The notes under the pieces: generated by a model
Databases searched by the model: none
The model's input: only the letters and a program-made list of their open reading frames with translations
What the model was told of the DNA's origin: nothing
Part shown: in pieces, positions 1-7,121 of the stretch
How positions within the stretch are numbered: position 1 is the stretch's first letter
How the letters are laid out: each line of letters starts with the position of its first letter
DNA from: Geothermobacter hydrogeniphilus
GTDB taxonomy: Bacteria > Desulfobacterota > Desulfuromonadia > Desulfuromonadales > Geothermobacteraceae
NCBI RefSeq assembly: GCF_002898515.1
Contig: NZ_PPFX01000036.1
Location: 1 to 40,795, forward strand
DNA: 40,795 nt
Reading direction: 5' to 3'
Program-made: the position numbers and the translations under genes

Positions 1-50
1 CGCACAAGCGAAGCGAGGCAGCAACGCAGAGTTGATGAAAAAGCCGGCGT
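1..50. repeat. tail of a dispersed repeat (family R3-like)
   Basis: The first 30 bases resemble the tail of the repeats at 33131-33322 and 6120-6215: a 'gcgcaca(a/g)gc' segment followed by 'gcaacgcagag'. The copy is cut by the window edge, so its true extent cannot be seen. The match is short and the call is tentative. Confidence 0.35.
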
Positions 51-62
51 CCTCAAACAAAA

Positions 63-97
63 CAGACAGGCCCCGCCTTTGGGGCGGGGCCTGTCTG
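63..97 (-). terminator. intrinsic terminator of the minus-strand RNA
   Basis: Bases 63-77 and 83-97 form a perfect 15 bp GC-rich stem with a 5-base loop. Read on the minus strand, the hairpin is followed by TTTTGTTT (complement of 55-62). There is no T-tract on the plus side, so it terminates leftward transcription. The only plausible transcript feeding it is the structured RNA at 99-264. Confidence 0.8.
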
Positions 98-98
98 C

Positions 99-264
99 AA
101 GGGAAGTAAGAAGGTGGCTCTTCCCGCGGAAACCCATCGGATTTCCACTGGTGCTTCCCGCAGGCCGCTTCAGGCTTCCCACTCGACAAGGCGGGCTTGC
201 TCACCACGGTCATGACCGGAAGTCAAGGCTCGTCACGTTGATGGAGTTCAGCGTGGGAAGAGCC
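99..264 (-). ncRNA. ssrS: probable 6S RNA
   Basis: No convincing protein is encoded here, but the minus strand folds like 6S RNA, the regulator that traps sigma70 RNA polymerase. The 5' arm (264-255) pairs perfectly over 10 bp with the 3' arm (125-116). A second helix (249-240 with 138-129) gives 9 of 10 pairs. The ends of the RNA therefore form a long interrupted stem around a large central bubble. The apical part contains a GGTGAGCA-like segment, a short CCCGC/GTGGG hairpin and then GGGAAGCCTGAA, recalling the conserved GGTGAGCATGCTCGG...GAGAAGCC region of proteobacterial 6S RNA. A promoter at 269-297 would start transcription at about 262-264, exactly at the closing stem, and a strong terminator lies at 63-97. 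The length, about 150-165 nt, is slightly short for 6S. The assignment rests on structure and remembered motifs. The alternative is an unknown structured small RNA. Confidence 0.62.
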
Positions 265-268
265 GTGC

Positions 269-297
269 AACATGCTGGTGATCCAGGATACTGCCAA
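269..297 (-). promoter_or_regulatory. sigma70-type promoter of the 6S-like RNA
   Basis: On the minus strand, TTGGCA (297-292) is 5 of 6 to the -35 consensus and is followed after 17 bases by CATGTT (274-269), a 3 of 6 match at -10. The predicted start, 6-7 bases further on, falls on the first base pairs of the closing stem at 262-264. That agreement is the main support. Confidence 0.5.
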
Positions 298-485
298 CTT
301 CATGCCAGGACCTGCTACATGCATAGTCAACAACTTACATCACATGTCAGTCAAAATAACGTCACCTGCGGCGGACGTCGGGGTGTCGGGATATTGACAC
401 TGCAGCGAGACCTGCGATCTGGTCGCCCCGCGGCTGAAGACAACTGCGGGTGAGTTTTTGCGACACCATCAGGCGTCGTCAGCCT

Positions 486-513
486 TTGAAATGCAGACCC
501 GTTGGAGTATCTT
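486..513 (+). promoter_or_regulatory. candidate promoter for pepN
   Basis: TTGAAA (486-491) and TATCTT (508-513) are spaced by 16 bases, about 38 bases upstream of the chosen pepN start. A second, weaker candidate is a perfect TTGACA at 394-399 without a good -10. Between these sites and the 6S promoter I see no gene. Confidence 0.4.
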
Positions 514-550
514 GTCACCATCCACCGACCAAACACCTGGAGACATGACC

Positions 551-3190
551 ATGGCCGAAAAAAACCTCACCATTTATCGCTCCGACTACACCCCGCCGAA
601 CTGGCTGGTCGACGAGGTCGAATTGCACTTCGATCTCGATCCGGAAGCGACCGAAGTCACCAGCCGCCTGCGGCTGCGACGCAATCCCGAGACCGAAGCC
701 GGTCCCCTGCAGCTTGACGGTGAGGGCCTGGAACTGCTCGGCGTGCACCTCGACGGCCGGCCGCTGGGCGACGAAAACTACCTGCGGGAACCAGACAGCC
801 TGACCTTTCCCGAGCTGCCCTCACCCTGCCTGCTCGAAACCCGGGTGCGCATCAACCCGGCGGCCAACACCGCCCTCGAAGGACTGTACGTCTCCAGCGG
901 CAACTTCTGCACCCAGTGCGAGGCCCAGGGGTTCCGCCACATCACCTACTATCCCGACCGCCCCGACATCCTCGCCCGCTTCACCACCACCATCGTCGCC
1001 GACCAGGTCCGTTACCCGCAACTGCTCTCCAACGGCAACCCGGTTGCCCGCCGGGAACTGCCCGACGGCCGCCACAGTGTCACCTGGGAGGACCCCTTCC
1101 CCAAGCCCTGCTACCTGTTCGCCCTGGTCGCCGGCGATCTGGCCGAGATCAGCGACAGCTTCACCACCTGCAGCGGGCGCGACATCGTCCTGCGCTTCTA
1201 CGTCGAGCACCATCACCGCGACAAGGTCGGCCACGCCGTCGAGGCACTGAAAAAGGCGATGCGCTGGGACGAGGAGCAGTTCGGCCGCGAGTACGATCTC
1301 GACATCTACATGGTGGTGGCGGTCGATGACTTCAACATGGGGGCGATGGAGAACAAGGGGCTCAACGTCTTCAACTCGAGGTACGTCCTGGCCCGCCCCG
1401 ACACCGCCACCGACGCTGATTTCCAGGCGATCGAAGAGGTGATCGCCCACGAGTATTTCCACAACTGGACCGGCAACCGAATTACCTGCCGCGACTGGTT
1501 CCAGCTCTCCCTCAAGGAAGGGCTGACGGTCTTCCGCGACCAGGAGTTCTCCGCCGACCAGGTGCATCGCGACGCCAAACGGATCGAGGACGTGCGCCTG
1601 CTGCGCAACAGTCAGTTCCCCGAGGATGGCGGCCCCATGGCCCACCCGGTGCGCCCCGACAGCTACCAGCAGATCAACAACTTCTACACCATGACCGTCT
1701 ACCACAAGGGTGCCGAACTGATCCGCATGATGCAGACCCTGCTCGGCCGCGACGGCTTCCGCAAAGGGATGGATCTCTATTTCGAACGTCATGACGGCCA
1801 GGCGGTCACCTGCGACGACTTCCGCCGGGCAATGGCCGATGCCAACGGCCGCGACCTTTCACAGTTCGAACGCTGGTACAGCCAGGCCGGTACGCCGCGG
1901 CTGGACATTCGCGACAGTTTCGACGCGGAAACCGGCTGTTACCGGCTGCGGGTCCGCCAGAGCTGTCCTCCAACCCCCGGGCAACCACAGAAAGAGTCCT
2001 TTCACCTGCCGCTGAGGGTCGCCCTGCTCGACGGGGAGGGGAAGGAGATTCCGCTGCGACTGCAGGGGGAGGACGCAGCCGGCGGCCGTGATCGAACTCT
2101 CGAAATTCAACGCCAGGAAGAGGAATTCATCTTCTGCGACCTCGCCGACCGGCCGACGCCATCACTGCTGCGCGGTTTCTCGGCACCGGTGATTCTCGAT
2201 TACCCGTGGAGTGATGCCGACCTCGCCTTCCTGCTGCGGTACGACCGCGACCCCTTCGGCCGCTGGGACGCCGGCCAGCAGCTTGCCTGTCGCCAGTTGC
2301 TGCAGCTTGCGAGGCTGATCCGCGAAAACCGACCGCCGGCCATCTCCCCGCTACTGACCACGGCACTGGCCGGGGTGCTGCGGGATGAAACCTGCGAGTC
2401 GGCCCTGCGCGTCCAGCTGCTGACCCTGCCGGGTGAGAACTATCTCGCTGAACAGATGCAACCGGCCGACCCGGGCGCCATCCACCGGGCTCGCCAGTTG
2501 TTACGCCGGGCGCTGGCCGCCGAACTGCGCCAACCGCTGCACACACTCTATCGGCAGCTGGAACAGACCGACGGTTACCGCTGCACCCCGGAAGAAGCCG
2601 GACGCCGCAGCCTGAAAAATCTCTGCCTCGGCTACCTGCTGGAGTTGGAGGAAACAGAATTTCAGCAGCTGGCGGTGACCCAGTACCGGCAGGCGGACAA
2701 TATGACCGACCAGCTCGCCGCCCTGCAGGCGCTGTGCAACAGCGACGCCGCCGAACGCGAAGACCTGTTGAACGATTTCCACGCCCGCTGGAAAGACCAA
2801 CCGCTGGTGCTTGACAAGTGGTTCACTCTGCAGGCGACCAGCCGCCGCGGCGACTGCCTGGACCAGGTCAGAGAACTTGCCGCCCACCCCGACTTCAACC
2901 TCAGGAATCCGAACCGTGCCCGCTCCCTGCTCGGCGCCCTGGCCCACTCCAACCCGGCCGCATTCCACCGTGTCGACGGCAGCGGTTACCGCTTCATCGC
3001 CGACTACGTCCTGCGTCTCGACCGGCTCAATCCACAGATCGCGGCCCGCCTGGTCAGCTGCTTCAACCGCTGGCGGCGACTCATTCCCGAACTGGGAGAA
3101 CAGATGCGCGCGGAACTGGAACGTATCCAGGCCGACAGCAAACTCTCGCGCGATGTCGGGGAGATCGTCGGCAAGGCCCTGAATGGCTGA
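551..3190 (+). CDS. pepN: aminopeptidase N (M1 zinc metallopeptidase)
   Basis: A cytosolic M1-family aminopeptidase that removes N-terminal residues from peptides. The diagnostic motifs are present and spaced as in E. coli PepN: GAMEN at about 264-268 (N-terminal amine recognition) and HEYFH at 300-304 (zinc ligands), with the downstream glutamate in the NRITCRDW/LKEGLTVF segment. Length with this start is 879 residues, against about 870 for E. coli PepN. The family order is recognisable: N-terminal beta domain, catalytic domain, small beta domain and the helical C-terminal domain. The frame is open from 458, but GGAG at 539-542 is 8 bases from the ATG at 551 and only 2 from the ATG at 545. 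Homology begins at about LTIYRSDYTPP, so 551 is preferred. It appears monocistronic, with its own candidate promoter. Confidence 0.96.
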   Translation: MAEKNLTIYRSDYTPPNWLVDEVELHFDLDPEATEVTSRLRLRRNPETEAGPLQLDGEGLELLGVHLDGRPLGDENYLREPDSLTFPELPSPCLLETRVRINPAANTALEGLYVSSGNFCTQCEAQGFRHITYYPDRPDILARFTTTIVADQVRYPQLLSNGNPVARRELPDGRHSVTWEDPFPKPCYLFALVAGDLAEISDSFTTCSGRDIVLRFYVEHHHRDKVGHAVEALKKAMRWDEEQFGREYDLDIYMVVAVDDFNMGAMENKGLNVFNSRYVLARPDTATDADFQAIEEVIAHEYFHNWTGNRITCRDWFQLSLKEGLTVFRDQEFSADQVHRDAKRIEDVRLLRNSQFPEDGGPMAHPVRPDSYQQINNFYTMTVYHKGAELIRMMQTLLGRDGFRKGMDLYFERHDGQAVTCDDFRRAMADANGRDLSQFERWYSQAGTPRLDIRDSFDAETGCYRLRVRQSCPPTPGQPQKESFHLPLRVALLDGEGKEIPLRLQGEDAAGGRDRTLEIQRQEEEFIFCDLADRPTPSLLRGFSAPVILDYPWSDADLAFLLRYDRDPFGRWDAGQQLACRQLLQLARLIRENRPPAISPLLTTALAGVLRDETCESALRVQLLTLPGENYLAEQMQPADPGAIHRARQLLRRALAAELRQPLHTLYRQLEQTDGYRCTPEEAGRRSLKNLCLGYLLELEETEFQQLAVTQYRQADNMTDQLAALQALCNSDAAEREDLLNDFHARWKDQPLVLDKWFTLQATSRRGDCLDQVRELAAHPDFNLRNPNRARSLLGALAHSNPAAFHRVDGSGYRFIADYVLRLDRLNPQIAARLVSCFNRWRRLIPELGEQMRAELERIQADSKLSRDVGEIVGKALNG

Positions 3191-3206
3191 AAAAATCGCT
3201 ATTTAG

Positions 3207-3235
3207 ACGACAAGAAAAACGTTTTCGGGTAAACT
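3207..3235 (+). promoter_or_regulatory. candidate promoter for the diguanylate cyclase gene
   Basis: ACGACA (3207-3212) and TAAACT (3230-3235), each 4 of 6 to consensus, are spaced by 17 bases in the 79-base gap after pepN. No terminator hairpin is evident after pepN, so read-through is also possible. Confidence 0.33.
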
Positions 3236-3269
3236 ATGTGGGATTCCATTCAACCGGAGCTCCTGACGC

Positions 3270-4232
3270 GTGACCAATAGTGACACTATCACGGCCCCTT
3301 TCTCCCCGGAGCAGCGACTGCTCGAAACCGCCCGGGTTTTCAGCGCCTGTCGCGGACACGGCGAACTTTTTGCCGCCCTCGGCCGGTTGCTGCCCGGGTT
3401 CTGCCACGGCCGCAGCTGGCAACTCTGGCTGCGTGATCAGCTGACCGGTGACTGGCGACCGGCGGACGGCTCCGCAGCCAACCTGCAACAGGCCGCCGAA
3501 CCGCTCTCCACCCTGGTCAAGGCGGTCGCCGATTCCGGTGAGCCGCGGGACGCGCCGGAAGCTCCGGCCTCCTGCAACTACTGGCTGCCGTTACCGGGAG
3601 TCGCCGAAATCATCGGGGTTCTCGGCGTCGAATGCGGCGCTCCCGCCGATCCCGAGGTGGTGACGTGTCTGGCGATGCTGGGCGAACTGCTCGGCAACAC
3701 TCTGGAACTGATGCTGCTGCTCGAACAGTTGCAGAAACAGAATATCACCGACGAGCTGACCGGGCTGTACAATGCCCGCCATTTCCGCGAACTGGTCGAC
3801 TACGAACTGGAACGCGCCCGCCGCTACGGCAATGACCTGTCACTGGTCTTTCTTGATCTGGATTTTTTCAAAAAGGTCAACGATGCCCACGGGCACCTGG
3901 TCGGCAGCCGCCTGCTGACCGAGGTCGGCCATTTCATTATGCAGCACACCCGGCGGGTCAATCTCGCTTGCCGCTACGGCGGGGATGAGTTCGTGCTACT
4001 GCTCCCTTCAACAAGCAAGAGCGGCGCCCTGACCATGGCCGAAATCCTGCGCCTTGACCTGCGCAGCCAGCGCTTCGAGGCCGGCGCCCCGACACCGATC
4101 ACCATCACCGCCAGTTTCGGAGTCGCCAGTTATCCCGATGACGCCCGCAACGCCAGGGACCTGATTCACCTCGCCGATGAAGCCATGTACCGGGTCAAGG
4201 GCTCTGGTCGCGACGGCGTTGCCGGCAGCTGA
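3270..4232 (+). CDS. GGDEF diguanylate cyclase with N-terminal GAF-like sensor
   Basis: Predicted to make cyclic di-GMP from two GTP. Residues about 1-150 form an alpha/beta region resembling a GAF sensor fold, though no ligand can be assigned. The GGDEF domain starts near 160 with the linker helix and the TDELTGLYNARHF signature and carries an intact GGDEF motif at 237-241. The product-inhibition site normally reads RxxD just before the active site. Here the corresponding residues are RRVN, so feedback inhibition through that site is probably lost. There is no membrane segment, so the protein should be cytosolic. The start is GTG, with GGAG 10 bases upstream. The gene converges with the phosphatase gene ending at 4284. 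Total 320 residues. Confidence 0.92.
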   Translation: MTNSDTITAPFSPEQRLLETARVFSACRGHGELFAALGRLLPGFCHGRSWQLWLRDQLTGDWRPADGSAANLQQAAEPLSTLVKAVADSGEPRDAPEAPASCNYWLPLPGVAEIIGVLGVECGAPADPEVVTCLAMLGELLGNTLELMLLLEQLQKQNITDELTGLYNARHFRELVDYELERARRYGNDLSLVFLDLDFFKKVNDAHGHLVGSRLLTEVGHFIMQHTRRVNLACRYGGDEFVLLLPSTSKSGALTMAEILRLDLRSQRFEAGAPTPITITASFGVASYPDDARNARDLIHLADEAMYRVKGSGRDGVAGS

Positions 4233-4237
4233 CCCGG

Positions 4238-4282
4238 CAGTGAGCTTGTCACCGGCGGAGAACACAAGCCTGCTGATTCAGG
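4238..4282. repeat. possible internally deleted relic of the 163 bp MITE-like element
   Basis: Between two convergent stop codons, 'cagtgagcttgtc..cggcgga' resembles the left end of the elements at 10897 and 15084, and 'ctgattcagg' matches their right end, with the middle missing. The match is short and imperfect. Confidence 0.35.
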
Positions 4283-4283
4283 T

Positions 4284-5477
4284 TCAACGATGGCCGTTCG
4301 GCCGGTATTCAATGGCCAGCAGGGTCAGGTCATCGGGTGGTGGCTGGCCGCCGGAAAACCGATCCAGAACCTTCATCACCATCTCCAACTGTTCATCCAG
4401 AGGATTGTCGGCGCCATTTTCCAGCAGGTCGAAAAAACGCTCCTCCCCGAACAATTCACCCTCAGGATCCGGCAGTTCGGTCACCCCGTCCGAATAGAGA
4501 AACAGGCGATCACCAGGGTAGAGCTGCAGCCGGTCCTCCTCGAAAGGGATCAGCCCCCCCATGCCGACCAGGGTGCCGCCGACATCGAGGGTTTCGACCG
4601 TTCCGTCCCGGCGGACCAGCAGCGGCGGCGGATGGCCGGCATTGCAGTAACGGACCTGTCCGCTGTTCGGATCGAGCAGCAGGTAGGCCATGGTGAAAAA
4701 CTTCTCGAAACGCTCGTAGGGATATTCCCGGTCGAGTTCGGTGATCACCTCGGCCGGGGTCGAAAGCCGATAATGGGGGGGATGATCGAGGGGCTGCTTG
4801 ATCAGCTGGCTGGTATGCGGCGACAGGCTCTGGTAGACCGAGACAGTCACCATCGCCGCCGATACGCCGTGGCCGCTGACATCGAGCAGATAGGCCATCA
4901 GGCTGTCTTCAGCCACCTGGCGGAGATGGAACAGGTCGCCGCCGACCGTTTCGCAGGGCCGGAAGCGCCAGGCGAAACGGAAGCTGTCGCTGCGGGGCAG
5001 AAAATTGGGCAGCAGCGACTGCTGAATGATCGCCGCCGAGCGCAAGCCCTCGCGCAGTTCGATCTTTTTCGCCTCCAGACGGCCGGCGAGCAGGTCACGT
5101 TCCGCGCGCAGACGGACCAGCTCCAGTTGCAGACGCACCTGGTCAAGCACCAGATCCCGCTGTTCGGCTGACAGCAACGGACCACTGCTCCAAGGCGCCA
5201 GCGTGCGCATCCGGTCCGGGTCCATGCCGAGTGAGGAGAAAAGCAGGCAGGGGATTTCTCCGGTGAGACACCCCTGGGCCAGGGGCTCAAGATCGGTCAT
5301 CGGATCATCCGCAAGGTCGAGATCGAGCAGCAGCAGGTCGGGAAAACGGCTGAGCGCGGTCTGGGCGGTACACAGGTTATCGGCCGTGGTCACCGAAAAT
5401 CCGGCATCCTGCAGCAGCCCCGCCAACTCTTCACCGAGGGGAGCGGCACTATGCGCGATCAGCAATTCTTCGGCCAT
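4284..5477 (-). CDS. pseudo-receiver/PP2C (SpoIIE-type) serine phosphatase, RsbU-like
   Basis: Probably a phosphatase acting on a phosphoserine anti-sigma antagonist or similar partner-switch protein. Residues 1-110 have the spacing of a response-regulator receiver with aspartates in LLLDLDLADD (about 52-54). The N-terminal acidic pair is replaced by HSA and no KP loop lysine is visible, so it is probably a non-phosphorylated receiver. A charged coiled coil (about 108-145) follows. The PP2C catalytic domain then shows metal-binding GGD (179-181), LLDVSGHG (around 199-204), GTLVGMGG and LYSDGVTEL. ATG at 5477 has GGAG 10 bases upstream; a TTG at 5483 is the alternative start. It lies 73 bases downstream of the cyclic-nucleotide-binding gene on the same strand, likely one operon. 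No partner kinase or STAS gene is in view. Confidence 0.88.
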   Translation of the reverse strand: MAEELLIAHSAAPLGEELAGLLQDAGFSVTTADNLCTAQTALSRFPDLLLLDLDLADDPMTDLEPLAQGCLTGEIPCLLFSSLGMDPDRMRTLAPWSSGPLLSAEQRDLVLDQVRLQLELVRLRAERDLLAGRLEAKKIELREGLRSAAIIQQSLLPNFLPRSDSFRFAWRFRPCETVGGDLFHLRQVAEDSLMAYLLDVSGHGVSAAMVTVSVYQSLSPHTSQLIKQPLDHPPHYRLSTPAEVITELDREYPYERFEKFFTMAYLLLDPNSGQVRYCNAGHPPPLLVRRDGTVETLDVGGTLVGMGGLIPFEEDRLQLYPGDRLFLYSDGVTELPDPEGELFGEERFFDLLENGADNPLDEQLEMVMKVLDRFSGGQPPPDDLTLLAIEYRPNGHR

Positions 5478-5550
5478 GGTCAATGGTCTCCAACAAGGTC
5501 TGCACAGCCTTCTTATCTGCGTTGCTGACAGATTTGATTAGCCCGCAGCT

Positions 5551-6015
5551 TTAAAATACCGAGGCCAGCCGTTCAAACGACTTGCCCAGCCGGGTCGAAA
5601 CCGCCAACAGCACCCCCTGCAGCAGGCGCACCGAGAGTTCCGGAGCCTGACGGGTCAGGCGCTGAAAATTCTCGCGCGACAAAAGCAGCAGATCGGCATC
5701 CTCCAGCGCCGCCACGGTCACGAACCGTTCATGGCCGCTGAGCAGACAGAGTTCGCCGACGATGCTTCCCTTGCCGTAGATGCCGACAATCACGTCCTTA
5801 CCGGGAAATTCCGTCTGTTTGCGAATTTCCAGCCGACCGGAAACGATGAAGGCCAGGCAGTCGCATGCGTCCCCTTCCCGCCAGAGTACTTCACCGGCGG
5901 CAACTTTTCGGCATTCGAGCAGTTCGGAAATGATCGGGGAGTCTTCCTGGCGTAGAAAATAGAAACTCAACTCACCCTTGAGCCGTTCACAGAAACATTC
6001 TGAATCATGGGTCAT
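5551..6015 (-). CDS. stand-alone cyclic nucleotide-binding (CRP-like) domain protein
   Basis: A 154-residue protein made almost entirely of a CRP/cAMP-receptor beta-roll. The signature is visible from GEVLWREGD (about 41-49) through LAFIVSGRLEI and the phosphate-binding cassette GSIVGELCLLSGHERFVTV (83-101), which keeps the GE and the Arg. It lacks the helix-turn-helix of CRP/FNR regulators and ends in a single amphipathic helix, so it is unlikely to bind DNA itself. The frame extends upstream, but AGGAG 5 bases before the ATG at 6015 fixes the start. Downstream on the same strand is the PP2C phosphatase. I infer that nucleotide sensing and phosphatase output work together, perhaps by direct contact. 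The ligand (cAMP, cGMP or none) cannot be read from sequence. Confidence 0.87.
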   Translation of the reverse strand: MTHDSECFCERLKGELSFYFLRQEDSPIISELLECRKVAAGEVLWREGDACDCLAFIVSGRLEIRKQTEFPGKDVIVGIYGKGSIVGELCLLSGHERFVTVAALEDADLLLLSRENFQRLTRQAPELSVRLLQGVLLAVSTRLGKSFERLASVF

Positions 6016-6094
6016 GACAACTCCTGACAAGACGCCGAAGGATTCCGGAACCATCTTGTTTTCAGATTATCCCAAATTCACCGACTGTTTTGCG

Positions 6095-6215
6095 GACCGA
6101 GGGTGGCGGGACGGGTGGAGATGCGAGGCGCCGTGCCGATTCGAGCGGAAACGTAGCCGAGCTACGTTGAGCAACGAATCGGTGAAGGCAACGAAGCAGA
6201 TTCATCCGTAACGTC
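6095..6215. repeat. dispersed palindromic repeat (R3 family, divergent copy)
   Basis: The core pairs 'acgtag' with 'ctacgt', flanked by 'gccgattcgag...' and its near-complement 'caacgaatcggt', so it could form a long hairpin. The core and the following 'ggcaacg(a)ag' track resemble the two tandem units at 33069-33322. The boundaries are approximate. Confidence 0.5.
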
Positions 6216-6261
6216 AGCCGAATCCCGGAATTGCCGGTGGATTTGGGTTTATTTACGCCCC

Positions 6262-6290
6262 TTGACAGGGGCCTTTGCGAAGATTAAGTT
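6262..6290 (+). promoter_or_regulatory. candidate promoter of the ABC transporter operon
   Basis: A perfect TTGACA (6262-6267) is followed after 17 bases by TAAGTT (6285-6290), a 3 of 6 match at -10. This is about 97 bases upstream of the ATPase start. The -35 sits in the loop of a 5 bp gcccc/ggggc hairpin. Confidence 0.35.
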
Positions 6291-6386
6291 TTTCCTGTTT
6301 AGCCGCCCCCGGTTGATTCCGCAACCAAGACAAGGGCGCGGACAAGGGAAATTCACCTTCCCGGCAATGTCCCACGGAGACAAACT

Positions 6387-7121
6387 ATGGAATGGTACAT
6401 CGAGGCCGAGTCCCTGCGCAAGGCATTCGGCACCTTGACGGCGGTCGACGATCTCTCCTTCCAGGTCGCGCCCGGCGAGGTGCTCGGTTTTCTCGGCCCC
6501 AACGGCGCCGGAAAATCGACCACCATGAAGATGCTGACCGGCTTTCTCACTCCCGACAGCGGCAACGCCCGCATCTGCGGCATCGATGTCGGTCGGCGGC
6601 CGGTGGCCGCCAAGGCCCGGCTCGGTTATCTCCCGGAAGGAGCCCCGCTCTACCCGGAGATGACCCCCGCCGGTCTGCTCGCCTTCATTGCCGCTATCCG
6701 CGGACTGCGCGGTGACGCGAAGGACCGCCGACTTGAGCAGGTGGCCGAACAGGTTCAGCTCAAGGAGGTCTGGCGGCAGCCGATCGAAACCCTCTCCAAG
6801 GGATTCAAACGCCGCGTCGGCCTGGCCCAGGCGATCCTGCACGATCCCGAGGTGCTGATTCTCGATGAACCGACCGACGGCCTCGACCCCAACCAGAAAC
6901 ACGAGGTGCGCCGACTGGTGCGGCAGATGGCGGAAAAAAAAGCGATCATCATCTCCACCCACATCCTCGAAGAGGTCGACGCCATCTGCAGCCGGGCGAT
7001 GATCATCGATCGCGGGCGCATCGTCGCCGACGGCACCCCCGATGAACTGCGCGCCGGCTACCCGAGCCTGGAAGCGATGTTCCGCGACCTGACCGGAAAA
7101 GGCCGGGAGGTTGCAGCATGA
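6387..7121 (+). CDS. ABC transporter ATP-binding protein (GldA/NatA type)
   Basis: The 244-residue ATPase powers the membrane protein encoded immediately downstream. Motifs: Walker A GPNGAGKST at 37-45, ABC signature LSKGFKRR at 136-143 (the LSKG variant common in ABC-2 type exporters), Walker B VLILDEPTDGLDP around 157-168, and the switch histidine in IISTHILEEVD. It has the short C-terminal tail (VADGTPDEL) of the ABC-2/GldA/NatA family rather than of an importer ATPase. GGAG lies 7 bases before the ATG. Its stop overlaps the next start by 4 bases (ATGA), so the two are translationally coupled. The substrate is unknown. Genes like these in non-gliding bacteria are often called gliding-type transporters without evidence of gliding. 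Confidence 0.94.
   Translation: MEWYIEAESLRKAFGTLTAVDDLSFQVAPGEVLGFLGPNGAGKSTTMKMLTGFLTPDSGNARICGIDVGRRPVAAKARLGYLPEGAPLYPEMTPAGLLAFIAAIRGLRGDAKDRRLEQVAEQVQLKEVWRQPIETLSKGFKRRVGLAQAILHDPEVLILDEPTDGLDPNQKHEVRRLVRQMAEKKAIIISTHILEEVDAICSRAMIIDRGRIVADGTPDELRAGYPSLEAMFRDLTGKGREVAA

Larger units (their letters stand above)
6016..6386. other. non-coding gap: palindromic repeat plus ABC-gene leader
   Basis: This 371-base divergent gap holds no gene I can support. Roughly 6095-6215 is a repeat with a central palindrome in which 'acgtag' and 'ctacgt' face each other (about 6151-6166). It is followed by 'gcaacgaagcagat' and is related to the units at 33069-33322. 6241-6386 is the leader of the ABC operon. 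It includes a candidate promoter and a short gcccc/ggggc inverted repeat overlapping the -35 box. Confidence 0.5.

Noticed and set aside
394-423. TTGACA at 394-399 as the pepN promoter
   Set aside because: The -35 box is perfect, but the best -10 at 18 bases is TCTGGT. The pair at 486-513 is closer to consensus overall and better placed.
79-453. 124-codon plus-strand open frame
   Set aside because: It has no ribosome-binding site or recognisable product, and it lies over the 6S-like RNA and its promoter on the other strand.
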